A stretch of 9,333 nt of DNA from an uncultured Chromatiaceae bacterium (GTDB taxonomy: Bacteria > Pseudomonadota > Gammaproteobacteria > Enterobacterales > Alteromonadaceae): NCBI GenBank assembly GCA_946481195.1, contig CAMLNG010000115.1:1-9333 (forward strand), written 5' to 3'. Under the pieces are notes generated by a model. That model was not told the origin of the DNA, did no database searches, and saw only the letters and a list, made by a program, of their open reading frames with translations. Positions within the stretch are counted from its first letter, which is position 1. The number at the start of each line of letters is the position of its first letter. Below, in pieces: positions 1 through 7,878 of the stretch. The translations under genes and the position numbers were made by a program.

Positions 1-239
1 AACCAATGAATATCCGTTGCCATCGGGCCTTCACCAGCTTGCGCCGTCCACAGCAAGCGGCTGCCATCACGGCTAAAAGCCGGCTGATTCTGATAACCTT
101 TTTGCTGGATAGTGCCGAGGACTTTTTGAATGGCGACGCCATGTTCGGCACTTTGATACTGAGCATACTGAATTTGATATTGCGGGTCCGCACTGGCATT
201 CATCGCCAGCAACAACGCGGCAAAACTAAACACTTTCAT
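1..239 (-). CDS. Exported TolB/PD40-like beta-propeller protein, N-terminal part
   Basis: Partial gene; the frame is open from an ATG at 239 to the window edge, giving 79 codons. It begins with a signal peptide: Lys2, a hydrophobic stretch (about residues 4-13) and an Ala-Ser-Ala cleavage site before Asp18, so the mature protein should be in the periplasm or outside. Residues around 52-65 read GYQNQPAFSRDGSRLLW, which is the typical PD40/TolB propeller-blade signature (GYxNxPxFSxDGxxLLxT). An AGGA Shine-Dalgarno lies 5 bases before the ATG. The gene is divergent from prkB with a gap of about 104 bases. The propeller assignment rests on a single blade, and the role cannot be told. An 83-codon open frame on the opposite strand (6-257) is a shadow of this gene. 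Confidence 0.72.
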   Translation of the reverse strand, partial: MKVFSFAALLLAMNASADPQYQIQYAQYQSAEHGVAIQKVLGTIQQKGYQNQPAFSRDGSRLLWTAQAGEGPMATDIHW

Positions 240-343
240 GAAATTCCTGCTGAATAAGTAGAAGACGACATCCGCTGCCGCTTGCTGTGACTTCACTTTA
301 TCCTTTATGGTAAAGCCAAAGCAAATCAGAACGGAGTGCGCGG
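240..343. promoter_or_regulatory. Divergent intergenic region of the PD40-like gene and prkB
   Basis: Both flanking genes must be started from this gap. Towards prkB a weak promoter can be proposed (TTGCTG at 282-287, 18-base spacer, TATGGT at 306-311), each box well short of consensus. An imperfect inverted repeat, CTTTATCC (296-303) and GGTAAAG (309-315), covers the same place. A GGAG Shine-Dalgarno at 333-336 sits 7 bases before the prkB ATG. No known operator is recognised. Confidence 0.3.
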
Positions 344-1237
344 ATGTCACAAAAAAACCCGATTATTGCCGTGACGGGCTCCTCCGGAGCCGGTACGACC
401 ACGACCACCAACGCCTTCTCGCATATCTTTCGCACCCAGGGTATCGATGCGGCTTTTGTTGAAGGCGACTGTTTCCATCGTTACAGCAGACCGGAAATGG
501 ATGTCGAAGTTCGCAAGGCGCGGGAGCAAGGCCGGCATATCAGTTATTTCGGTGCTGAAGCCAATGACTTTGCCGCACTGGAAAACTGCTTTGCCAGTTA
601 TGCTGAACATGGCAGCACTAAAATCCGCAAATACCTGCACACCTTTGACGAAGCTGTGCCCTTTAATCAGCTGCCCGGTACTTTTACGCCCTGGCAGGAT
701 ATCCGCCCCGACACTGATTTATTGTTTTATGAAGGCCTGCACGGCGGTGTGGTGACTGACCAGAACAACGTGGCGCGTCATGTCGATTTGCTGATTGGTA
801 TGGTGCCTATCATCAACCTGGAGTGGATCCAGAAAATTATGCGCGATACCTCGGAGCGCGGCCACTCGCGGGAAGCAGTGATGGCGAGCATAGTGCGCAG
901 CATGGACGACTACATCAACCACATCACGCCGCAGTTTTCCCGCACCCATATTAACTTTCAGCGCGTGCCGACGGTCGATACGTCCAACCCATTCAGCGCC
1001 AAGGATATTCCGTCGCTGGATGAAAGTTTTGTCGTGATCCGCTTTCGCGGTATCAAGCACGTTGATTTCCCTTATTACCTGCAAATGCTGCAAGGCTCTT
1101 TTATGTCGCGGGTCAATACGCTGGTGGTACCAGGCGGCAAAATGGGCCTAGCGATGGAGTTGATTTTAACGCCGTTGATTGAAGAGCTGATGCTCAAACG
1201 CCGCCAGGCGCGGGGTCAGGTCAGCTGGATTGAATAA
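344..1237 (+). CDS. prkB: Phosphoribulokinase PrkB (orphan, non-Calvin)
   Basis: A 297-residue protein very like E. coli PrkB (about 289 residues) along its whole length. Family activity is ATP-dependent phosphorylation of ribulose 5-phosphate to ribulose 1,5-bisphosphate in the cytosol; its purpose in bacteria without RuBisCO is unknown. The P-loop is GSSGAGTT at residues 12-19; it has Thr where most P-loops have Lys, which is usual for this bacterial class. Other family blocks seen are EGDCFHRY (about 40-47), GRHISYFGAEANDF, YLHTFDEAVPFNQ, FYEGLHGG, RDTSERGHSREAV and VVPGGKMGLAMEL near the end. The start is set by GGAG 7 bases upstream. It is the only plus-strand gene here and converges on the GNAT gene with a 20-base gap. 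In E. coli prkB neighbours yhfA, and a yhfA homologue lies about 1.4 kb to the right. No RuBisCO gene is present. Confidence 0.95.
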   Translation: MSQKNPIIAVTGSSGAGTTTTTNAFSHIFRTQGIDAAFVEGDCFHRYSRPEMDVEVRKAREQGRHISYFGAEANDFAALENCFASYAEHGSTKIRKYLHTFDEAVPFNQLPGTFTPWQDIRPDTDLLFYEGLHGGVVTDQNNVARHVDLLIGMVPIINLEWIQKIMRDTSERGHSREAVMASIVRSMDDYINHITPQFSRTHINFQRVPTVDTSNPFSAKDIPSLDESFVVIRFRGIKHVDFPYYLQMLQGSFMSRVNTLVVPGGKMGLAMELILTPLIEELMLKRRQARGQVSWIE

Positions 1238-1257
1238 GACCAAAGTTTGAGCGGCGC

Positions 1258-1773
1258 TTAGCCAGGCAGAAACTCACTCAGCAGTAACTGCCAGTAGCCG
1301 ACACTGTGCCACTGGCCTTGTTTAAAGCCGATTTCCGGCAACAGTGCGACTTGTTTCATACCGCATTTTTCATGTAAGGCGACACTGGCCGGGTTGGGCT
1401 GCACTATGCCGCCAAGCGCTGCGTGGTAACCTGCGGCTTTTAGTAACCTAAACAATTGCTGGTACAAAGCATATCCCTGCCCTTGCCCTTGCGCTTCAGG
1501 CGCCAGATAGACGGTCACTTCCACCGAAAAACGATAAGCTGCGCGGGCTTTCCACGGCGTGGCGTAGCAATACCCCAACACCACCCCGGCTTTTTCCGCC
1601 ACCAGATAAGGCAAGCCTTGCTGCAATACTGTATCCATCCGGCTGCCAATTTCAGCCGCGCTGACCGCCTGCTCTTCAAAACTGACAGCTGTATGCAACA
1701 CATAATGATTGTAAATGGCTGCTATAGCTGTCGCATCTGTTGGAATTGCTGAACGGATAAGCATAGGTGCCAT
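1258..1773 (-). CDS. GNAT N-acetyltransferase, phosphinothricin acetyltransferase/MnaT-like
   Basis: I place the start at the ATG at 1773 (171 residues): AAGGA lies 8 bases upstream and the GNAT fold begins directly after (MLIRSAIPTDATAIAAIYNH). A longer version from 1842 would overlap the end of speD and add residues unrelated to the family. The acetyl-CoA binding motif Q-x-x-G-x-G is at about residues 95-100 after the strand SVEVTVYLAPEA; Glu85 matches the conserved Glu of PAT enzymes. The C-terminal block with GGIVQPNPASVALHEKCGM, then GFKQGQWHSVGYW, is typical of the PAT/Bar/YncA (MnaT) group, which acetylates the amino group of small amino-acid-like substrates. The gene starts 28 bases after the speD stop and is probably cotranscribed with it. 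The actual substrate is not known; a polyamine-related one is conceivable from context only. Confidence 0.88.
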   Translation of the reverse strand: MAPMLIRSAIPTDATAIAAIYNHYVLHTAVSFEEQAVSAAEIGSRMDTVLQQGLPYLVAEKAGVVLGYCYATPWKARAAYRFSVEVTVYLAPEAQGQGQGYALYQQLFRLLKAAGYHAALGGIVQPNPASVALHEKCGMKQVALLPEIGFKQGQWHSVGYWQLLLSEFLPG

Positions 1774-1801
1774 CACCAACATCCTTGTTTTGTCTGATGA
1801 T

Positions 1802-2593
1802 TTACGCCAAATCTGGCAGATTACGGCCGTAGAAGATTTCACGCATTTCGCGTTTTACTTTTTTCGCGATGGCTCGTTGCTCTTCAGCGTTGATTGAATC
1901 CACGCCGGCACCAAAGATGTAGTTATCGAGCGCAAAGTCTTTTAGCATCATCTTGGTGTGGAACAGGTTTTCCTGATAGACGTTGACGTCGACCATCTGA
2001 AACGCGTTTTTCGTCGCATCATCCATAAAGTTCTGGATGGAGTGAATTGGGTGGTCAATATAATGCTTCACACCACTGACATCGCGGGTAAAACCGCGGA
2101 CCCGGTAATCGATAGTGACAATATCCGACTCAAAACTGTGAATTAAGAAATTCAGCGCTTTGAGCGGCGAAATCACACCGCAGGTCGACACTTCAATATC
2201 GGCGCGGAAAGTACAAATACCATCATGCGGATGGTGTTCCGGATAGGTGTGCACACAGATATGGCTCTTATCCAGATGCGCCACAATGGCATCCGGCGTC
2301 GGGCCTGCGGCTTTGTCTTCCATTGGTTCTTCACAGACCAGAATGGTCACACTGGCGCCCTGCGGATCGTAATCCTGCCGCGCAATATTGAGGATATTGG
2401 CACCAATAATATGCACCACTTCCGACAGGATATCGGTCAGCCGGTCGGCATTGTATTGCTCATCAATGTAGGAGATATACTCCTGGCGCTGCTGATCGGT
2501 CTGCGCGTAGCAGATATCGTAAATACTGAAACTCAGGCTTTTGGTTAAATTGTTAAAGCCATGCAGCTTCAATTTTTCAAAAGGTTTGACCAC
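1802..2593 (-). CDS. speD: S-adenosylmethionine decarboxylase proenzyme
   Basis: A 263-residue protein, against 264 in E. coli SpeD, and closely similar throughout ([20 protein letters not shown] at the start, [12 protein letters not shown] at the end). It decarboxylates SAM to give the aminopropyl donor for spermidine synthesis in the cytosol. The proenzyme cleaves itself before Ser110 in the block [14 protein letters not shown], making the pyruvoyl cofactor; the conserved Cys138 is in [18 protein letters not shown]. The start codon is GTG (2591-2593). The Shine-Dalgarno GGAG is 11 bases upstream, an unusually long spacing, and directly follows an arm of a perfect palindrome. speE is not in the window, whereas E. 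coli has speE next to speD. The gene follows the OsmC gene by 60 bases and precedes the GNAT gene by 28. Confidence 0.96.
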   Translation of the reverse strand: MVKPFEKLKLHGFNNLTKSLSFSIYDICYAQTDQQRQEYISYIDEQYNADRLTDILSEVVHIIGANILNIARQDYDPQGASVTILVCEEPMEDKAAGPTPDAIVAHLDKSHICVHTYPEHHPHDGICTFRADIEVSTCGVISPLKALNFLIHSFESDIVTIDYRVRGFTRDVSGVKHYIDHPIHSIQNFMDDATKNAFQMVDVNVYQENLFHTKMMLKDFALDNYIFGAGVDSINAEEQRAIAKKVKREMREIFYGRNLPDLA

Positions 2594-2608
2594 GGTCTTC
2601 TTCTCTCC

Positions 2609-2629
2609 ACTGAGTACAGAGTACTCAGT
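2609..2629. promoter_or_regulatory. Perfect palindrome upstream of speD (candidate operator or leader hairpin)
   Basis: ACTGAGTAC (2609-2617) and GTACTCAGT (2621-2629) are exact reverse complements separated by AGA. The right arm overlaps a likely -10 box of speD, and the expected transcription start (near 2620) falls inside the palindrome. This is the classic position for a repressor operator. An extra half-site-like GAGTA occurs in the reverse complement of 2636-2642. If transcription begins further upstream, the same bases would form a 9-bp hairpin that ends directly at the Shine-Dalgarno. No T-run follows on either strand, so it is not a terminator. I do not recognise a regulator for it. 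Confidence 0.55.
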
Positions 2630-2657
2630 ATAGGTTACTCAACTTCAGAACTGTCAG
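2620..2657 (-). promoter_or_regulatory. Candidate sigma-70 promoter of speD
   Basis: On the minus strand CTGACA (2652-2657, five of six bases of the -35 consensus) and TATACT (2627-2632, five of six of the -10) are separated by 19 bases, slightly long. The -35 overlaps the stop codon of the OsmC gene. The start of transcription would be near 2620, leaving a leader of about 27 bases. speD may also be read through from the upstream gene. Confidence 0.4.
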
Positions 2658-3097
2658 CCTTCTGGCTGCAGCTCGCTTTGGATCACAGCGAATGAATGCG
2701 TCACTGTCATGGCTTTTTGCAGCATGATCGACACTGAGCAGTATTTCTCGGCGGATAAATTCACTGCACGCTCGACATGTTTTTCGCTGACGTTAAAGCC
2801 GGTGACTTCAAAATGCAGATGGATTTTCTCAAACACCCGCGGAATAGAATCCACCCGCTCGCCGCTTAAAACGACGCGGCAATTGGTCACTTGCTGTTTA
2901 GCTTTTTGCAGAATGCTGACCACATCAACGGATGAACAGGCGCCGGCGGACATCAGCAGCATTTCCATCGGTGTTGGTGCGACGCCATTGTCTTTGTTGG
3001 AATCAAATACCACGGCGTGGCCTGAACCGGAACGACCGATAAAGTTACTGTCGCCCGCCCAGCTGACGGTGGCATGAAGTTGGTTATTATCAGCCAT
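2654..3097 (-). CDS. yhfA: OsmC/Ohr family protein, YhfA type
   Basis: A 147-residue OsmC-fold protein closely resembling E. coli YhfA. Both family cysteines are present: Cys54 in MLLMSAGACSSVDVVSIL and Cys120 in NLSAEKYCSVSIMLQKA. OsmC and Ohr relatives reduce organic hydroperoxides with this Cys pair; the YhfA branch itself has no firmly established substrate, so a peroxidase role is inference. No signal peptide, so cytosolic. AGGAG lies 6 bases before the ATG. The gap in front (3098-3185) has a possible promoter, so this may begin a transcript that continues into speD and the GNAT gene. In E. coli yhfA lies between crp and prkB; here the next gene upstream is DUF3802-like and crp is missing. 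Confidence 0.9.
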   Translation of the reverse strand: MADNNQLHATVSWAGDSNFIGRSGSGHAVVFDSNKDNGVAPTPMEMLLMSAGACSSVDVVSILQKAKQQVTNCRVVLSGERVDSIPRVFEKIHLHFEVTGFNVSEKHVERAVNLSAEKYCSVSIMLQKAMTVTHSFAVIQSELQPEG

Positions 3098-3123
3098 AAA
3101 AGGCTCCTGCTGTCTGAAGGGAA

Positions 3124-3136
3124 AGGCGCTATTCTA
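3124..3136 (-). promoter_or_regulatory. Possible -10 region for the yhfA gene
   Basis: TAGAAT on the minus strand (3131-3136) matches five of six -10 bases and would start transcription near 3124, about 27 bases before the yhfA ATG. No good -35 box is seen at the right distance. The rest of the 88-base gap shows no terminator for the gene upstream. Confidence 0.3.
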
Positions 3137-3185
3137 ACGAATAAATGCTTTGCCCTGCCAGCAGTTATGTCGGACCAGAGCAGTC

Positions 3186-3536
3186 TTAATCCATCAGATG
3201 GGCAATTGCGGTATCAAACAGGTTTTTAATCAGCAATGACACTTCGTTGATCAGTTCGATTTGCTCTTCAGTCGCTGGCTTTTCAATCACAGACGCCAGC
3301 ACTTCCTGGAAGTCGTACATGATGCCATCCACTTCGCGGATGATTTGACTGCGATGGATAGTCTCAAGCTCAGTATGCTGCAGACACAGCTGGATAATTT
3401 GTTCGGCAATCTGCTCTTCAATGATCACGCCCAGCGTTTTGCGATGCGACGTCGGCGTGCCTTGTTGCTCGAATAACGCTAAATGTTCGGTTAAAAACTG
3501 AATCAGATGTTCATAACCGGGTTTGTCCGTGACCAT
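3186..3536 (-). CDS. DUF3802-like conserved protein of unknown function
   Basis: A 116-residue acidic, mainly helical protein. I recognise the pattern (start MVTDKPGYEHLIQFLTEHL, middle REVDGIMYDFQEVLA, end LLIKNLFDTAIAHLMD) as resembling the DUF3802 family, known from Shewanella and related Alteromonadales; this is from memory and not searched. There are no Cys clusters, signal peptide or membrane segments, so it is probably cytosolic. One Cys is present (LCLQHTE). The ATG at 3536 has only a weak Shine-Dalgarno (GCAGAG). It has its own control region and lies downstream of the ast terminator, so it is transcribed separately from astD. The function is unknown. Confidence 0.75.
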   Translation of the reverse strand: MVTDKPGYEHLIQFLTEHLALFEQQGTPTSHRKTLGVIIEEQIAEQIIQLCLQHTELETIHRSQIIREVDGIMYDFQEVLASVIEKPATEEQIELINEVSLLIKNLFDTAIAHLMD

Positions 3537-3680
3537 AGCTCTGCGTACCGGGAATTAATGAGGGATTTCAATCTGCCACAGATTGTATTTCAGCGTAAAG
3601 CGCTGAGCTTAAAAATATATCTGTGACACCAGAACAGCAAGCCTGACTGCTGTTTCTGTGTACAAAGTTTCCGCACAGAC
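3537..3680 (-). promoter_or_regulatory. Upstream region of the DUF3802-like gene
   Basis: This gap must drive the DUF3802-like gene. A -10-like TACAAT is on the minus strand at 3582-3587, without a convincing -35. Just upstream of it lies a small inverted repeat, CAGCG/CGCTG (3591-3605), and further up AACAGCA/TGCTGTT (3633-3639 and 3648-3654). Neither is followed by a T-run. No recognised operator. Confidence 0.25.
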
Positions 3681-3709
3681 AAAAAAGAACCCGCCAGAGC
3701 GGGTTCTTT
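3681..3709 (-). terminator. Rho-independent terminator of the ast operon
   Basis: Perfect 11-bp stem: 3684-3694 (AAAGAACCCGC on the plus strand) pairs with 3699-3709, with a 4-base loop. On the minus strand the stem runs into six T (3681-3686), as expected for transcripts coming from astD, whose stop codon is about 20 bases before the stem. Confidence 0.92.
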
Positions 3710-3729
3710 CCGGTTGAAACCAGACCCAA

Positions 3730-5199
3730 TCAGAACTGCAAACCCGGCGATAACTGCGTCGGCAATTCACTGTGCGCCAGTTCCACTGACGCCACCGGAT
3801 AAGCGCAATAATCTGCCGCGTAATAAGCGCTGGCGCGGTGATTACCACTGCCGCCGATACCACCAAAAGGCGCGGCTGAACTGGCTCCGGTAATTGGCCG
3901 GTTCCAGTTGACGATGCCAGCCCGGATACGGCGGAAAAAGCGCTGGTATAAGGCTTCGTTGTCTGACAACAAGCCAGCAGATAAACCAAAGCTGGTTTGG
4001 TTGGCGGCCACAATGGCCGCATCAAAATCACGGTAACGGAACACTTTGAGCAGCGGGCCAAAATGTTCTTCATCCGGCAAATCGCTGGCAGCTGTGCATT
4101 CAACAATGCCCGGCGACAGCAATCCGGTGCCCTCAGCCAGTAACTGCATCGGCAGCAGCACTTCGGCGCCCAAAGCTTGCAGCTGCTGCTGCACCGCCAG
4201 CATGCCCAAAGCGACTTTGTTAGAAATCATCGAGCCGATAAACGGCTGAGTCGCGTCATCATATAGCCCGACTTTGATGTTTGCGGTCACTTCCAGCAAG
4301 CGCGTGAGAATCGCATCACCGGCGGCGCCTTGCGGCAAATACAAACGGCGCGCGCAGGTACAACGCTGGCCAGACGAGATAAAGGCCGACTGGATGATGT
4401 CGTACACTGTGGCGTCGATGTCGCTGACTTCAGCCACTATCAGCGGATTATTACCGCCCATTTCCAGCGCCAGAATTTTGTCCGGCCGGCCGGCAAATTG
4501 CTGATGTAAATAATGACCGGTGCGCGAGCTGCCCGTGAAAAACAGACCGTCCAGCTCCGGGTGCGCGGCGATAGCTTTACCGGTTGCCACTTCGCCTTGT
4601 AACAGGTTCAGCACGCCAGACGGCAGACCGGCCGCCTGCCATAACTTGACTGTCTCTTCCGCCACTTTTGGTGTCAACTCACTGGGCTTAAATACCACAG
4701 TATTGCCCGCCAGCAGCGCTGGAATGATATGGCCATTGGGCAAATGCCCCGGGAAGTTATAAGGGCCAAACACTGCCACCACACCATGCGGTTTGTGCCG
4801 CAGCATGGAGCGGCCTTGTGGCATCGGGCTTTCTTTTTCGCCGGTGCGTTCCTGATAAGCCCGGATGGAGATATCCACTTTGCCAATCATCGCGGCCACT
4901 TCAGTGCGGGTTTCCCACAAAGGTTTGCCGGTATCTTCAGCAATGCAAAGCGCCAGCGCTTCTTTGTGTTCATTGAGCTGCTGACCAAAAGCACGAACGA
5001 CGTCAGCGCGCTGGGCAAAAGTTAAATCAGCCCAGGGCTCAAACGCGGCACGGGCAGCCCGAAATGCCAAATCGACCTGTTGCTCTGAAGCGGCCTGACC
5101 TTGCCAGATGCTGCGGTTTTTCGCCGGATCTATTGAGCTGAAAACTTGCCCCTCGCCGGCTAACCAAACACCGTTAATAAACTGTACTTGCTGTGTCAT
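3730..5199 (-). CDS. astD: N-succinylglutamate 5-semialdehyde dehydrogenase
   Basis: Oxidises succinylglutamate semialdehyde to succinylglutamate with NAD+, the fourth step of the arginine succinyltransferase pathway, in the cytosol. It is a full-length aldehyde dehydrogenase (489 residues from the ATG at 5199; E. coli AstD has 492). Numbering from a GTG one codon earlier: Asn149 in [14 protein letters not shown], Lys172 in FKPSELTP, the GSSRTG turn near 224-229, general base Glu247 in [11 protein letters not shown] and nucleophile Cys281 in [10 protein letters not shown]. The AstD hallmark [17 protein letters not shown] is near the C-terminus. GTG (5202) and ATG (5199) are adjacent; AAGGA is 5 and 8 bases before them, so either may start. 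The Shine-Dalgarno lies in the 18-base gap after the astA stop, so the two genes are one operon. Confidence 0.97.
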   Translation of the reverse strand: MTQQVQFINGVWLAGEGQVFSSIDPAKNRSIWQGQAASEQQVDLAFRAARAAFEPWADLTFAQRADVVRAFGQQLNEHKEALALCIAEDTGKPLWETRTEVAAMIGKVDISIRAYQERTGEKESPMPQGRSMLRHKPHGVVAVFGPYNFPGHLPNGHIIPALLAGNTVVFKPSELTPKVAEETVKLWQAAGLPSGVLNLLQGEVATGKAIAAHPELDGLFFTGSSRTGHYLHQQFAGRPDKILALEMGGNNPLIVAEVSDIDATVYDIIQSAFISSGQRCTCARRLYLPQGAAGDAILTRLLEVTANIKVGLYDDATQPFIGSMISNKVALGMLAVQQQLQALGAEVLLPMQLLAEGTGLLSPGIVECTAASDLPDEEHFGPLLKVFRYRDFDAAIVAANQTSFGLSAGLLSDNEALYQRFFRRIRAGIVNWNRPITGASSAAPFGGIGGSGNHRASAYYAADYCAYPVASVELAHSELPTQLSPGLQF

Positions 5200-5217
5200 C
5201 ACACTGTTCCTTCAAAC

Positions 5218-6234
5218 TTATAAACGGGCTAAACGCACCCAGTCGCCATCGCTGACCTGCAGCGCTTCAGCGAACTCGGCCGGCAGATTGACCTCAGTTG
5301 CGGTTTCCGCCAGATGCAGATGGGTCCAGCTGGCGCGGAAATTTTCGCGGTCGGTATTACAGACCAGATATGGCTGACCACCGCTGACCGGGGCGATCCG
5401 GACCTGCAGCCGGCGGCTGTTACGGGCGGTGCGGATATGCTCAAGTTTGGCTTCCACTGTCGGGCCAGCGTCAAAAATGTCGACATAGCCGGTGGTCGAA
5501 AAACCTTCAGATTGCAGCAGTTGCAGCGCCGGGCGGGTTTTTTCATGTACTTTACCAATCACGGCCTGCGCTTCTTTACTCAATAAACTGACGTAAATCG
5601 GGTACTTCGGCATTAATTCCGCGATAAAGACTTTCTGACCAATGCCGGTCAGATAATCGGCGGTCGGGAAATCGACCGAAAAGAAATGTTCCTGCAGCCA
5701 TTCCCAGAATGGTGAATTGCCGTTTTCATCCGACACGCCACGCATTTCGGCAATGATGCGGTCGGAAAAGCGTTCACGAAACTCCGCCATAAATAAAAAC
5801 CGGAAGCGCGACAGCATCTTGCCGTTGTTTTTTTCACGCCGGTGCTCGCGCAAAAACAAAGTGCAAAGTTCCGTCGCGCCGGTGTAGTCGTTACAAAGCG
5901 TCAGAATATCTACGGTTTTGTAGACGCCAAGCGCCCGCGACGTATGCACCACTTTACCCAGATGATAGTTATAAAACGCATCGTCCAGCCCCACCGCTGC
6001 TTCAATGGCACTGGTGCCACAGATCTCGCCGCTGACAGTGTCTTCCAGCACAAACAGATAACCTTCATCGACCGGCTTTTGTACCGCTTTGCGAAAGCTC
6101 TGTTCTGAGCGGTTGATTTTGCGTTGCAGCAGTTCGTCGTTGACCGGTAACGATGTAAAACCGTGGCCGGACTCAACCGCCATTTCATAAAGCACCGGGA
6201 AATCTGCGGCGCGGATTGGACGGATCACCATCAT
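5218..6234 (-). CDS. astA: Arginine N-succinyltransferase
   Basis: Catalyses the first step of the AST pathway, transfer of succinyl from succinyl-CoA to the alpha-amino group of arginine. The start is placed at the ATG at 6234 (338 residues; E. coli AstA 344), because family members begin MMVIRP and AGGA lies 8 bases upstream; the 14 extra residues of the longer open frame lack family resemblance. Characteristic blocks are GHGFTSLPVND, the duplicated GNAT-like core with YNYHLGKVVH, TGATELCTLFL, AEMRGVSDENGNSPFWEWL, GQKVFIAELMPKYPIYVSLL and GYVDIFDAGPTVEA. No signal peptide. It lies 109 bases after argD and 18 before astD. The longer gap to argD holds inverted repeats that could modulate expression between the two genes. 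Confidence 0.96.
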   Translation of the reverse strand: MMVIRPIRAADFPVLYEMAVESGHGFTSLPVNDELLQRKINRSEQSFRKAVQKPVDEGYLFVLEDTVSGEICGTSAIEAAVGLDDAFYNYHLGKVVHTSRALGVYKTVDILTLCNDYTGATELCTLFLREHRREKNNGKMLSRFRFLFMAEFRERFSDRIIAEMRGVSDENGNSPFWEWLQEHFFSVDFPTADYLTGIGQKVFIAELMPKYPIYVSLLSKEAQAVIGKVHEKTRPALQLLQSEGFSTTGYVDIFDAGPTVEAKLEHIRTARNSRRLQVRIAPVSGGQPYLVCNTDRENFRASWTHLHLAETATEVNLPAEFAEALQVSDGDWVRLARL

Positions 6235-6343
6235 GGGTCGCTTCCTCGGAGTTGCGGTGCGGGCATAGCATCGCAATGGTTGATAGCCCGCAGTGGTTTA
6301 CAGCTGCGGTGACCTAAATAGTCGCCGCTTTGAAAAACAGAAC
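6235..6343. other. Intergenic gap argD-astA with inverted repeats
   Basis: CCGCAG (6288-6293) and CTGCGG (6304-6309) form a 6-bp stem with a 10-base loop; TTGCG (6252-6256) and CGCAA (6272-6276) form a second, weaker one. Neither has a T-run, so they are not typical terminators; they may act as mRNA processing or stabilising structures. No good promoter boxes are seen for astA. Confidence 0.35.
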
Positions 6344-7796
<1,453 letters not shown>

Positions 7797-7829
7797 AAAA
7801 ACGACAACAGCCGGACTGGCCGGCTGTTG
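7797..7829 (-). terminator. Rho-independent terminator of the HDOD gene
   Basis: A perfect 10-bp stem, CAACAGCCGG (7805-7814) with CCGGCTGTTG (7820-7829), and a 5-base loop. On the minus strand it is followed by TCGTTTTT (T5 at 7797-7801). It lies about 50 bases after the HDOD stop codon and separates that gene from argD. Confidence 0.85.
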
Positions 7830-7878
7830 CATGAATATGGTGAAAAAAATCTGGTCTTACCAGATGAATCAGTGGCAA

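Noticed and set aside
6..257. 83-codon plus-strand open frame at the left edge
   Set aside because: It lies opposite the signal-peptide gene read leftward from 239; its product resembles nothing, and the minus-strand reading has a Shine-Dalgarno and a recognisable motif.
1238..1257. Terminator between convergent prkB and the GNAT gene
   Set aside because: No stem with adjacent T-run is visible in the gap or in the adjoining gene ends.
1774..1842. Longer N-terminus for the GNAT protein
   Set aside because: It would overlap speD by about 40 bases and adds residues outside the GNAT fold; the Shine-Dalgarno fits the ATG at 1773.
3622..3637. CRP-like site near TGTGACACC
   Set aside because: One half fits TGTGA, but the second half and the spacing do not match TGTGA-N6-TCACA.
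3609..4106. 165-codon minus-strand open frame
   Set aside because: Mostly in another frame of the astD C-terminal region and running through the terminator; composition is that of a frame shadow.
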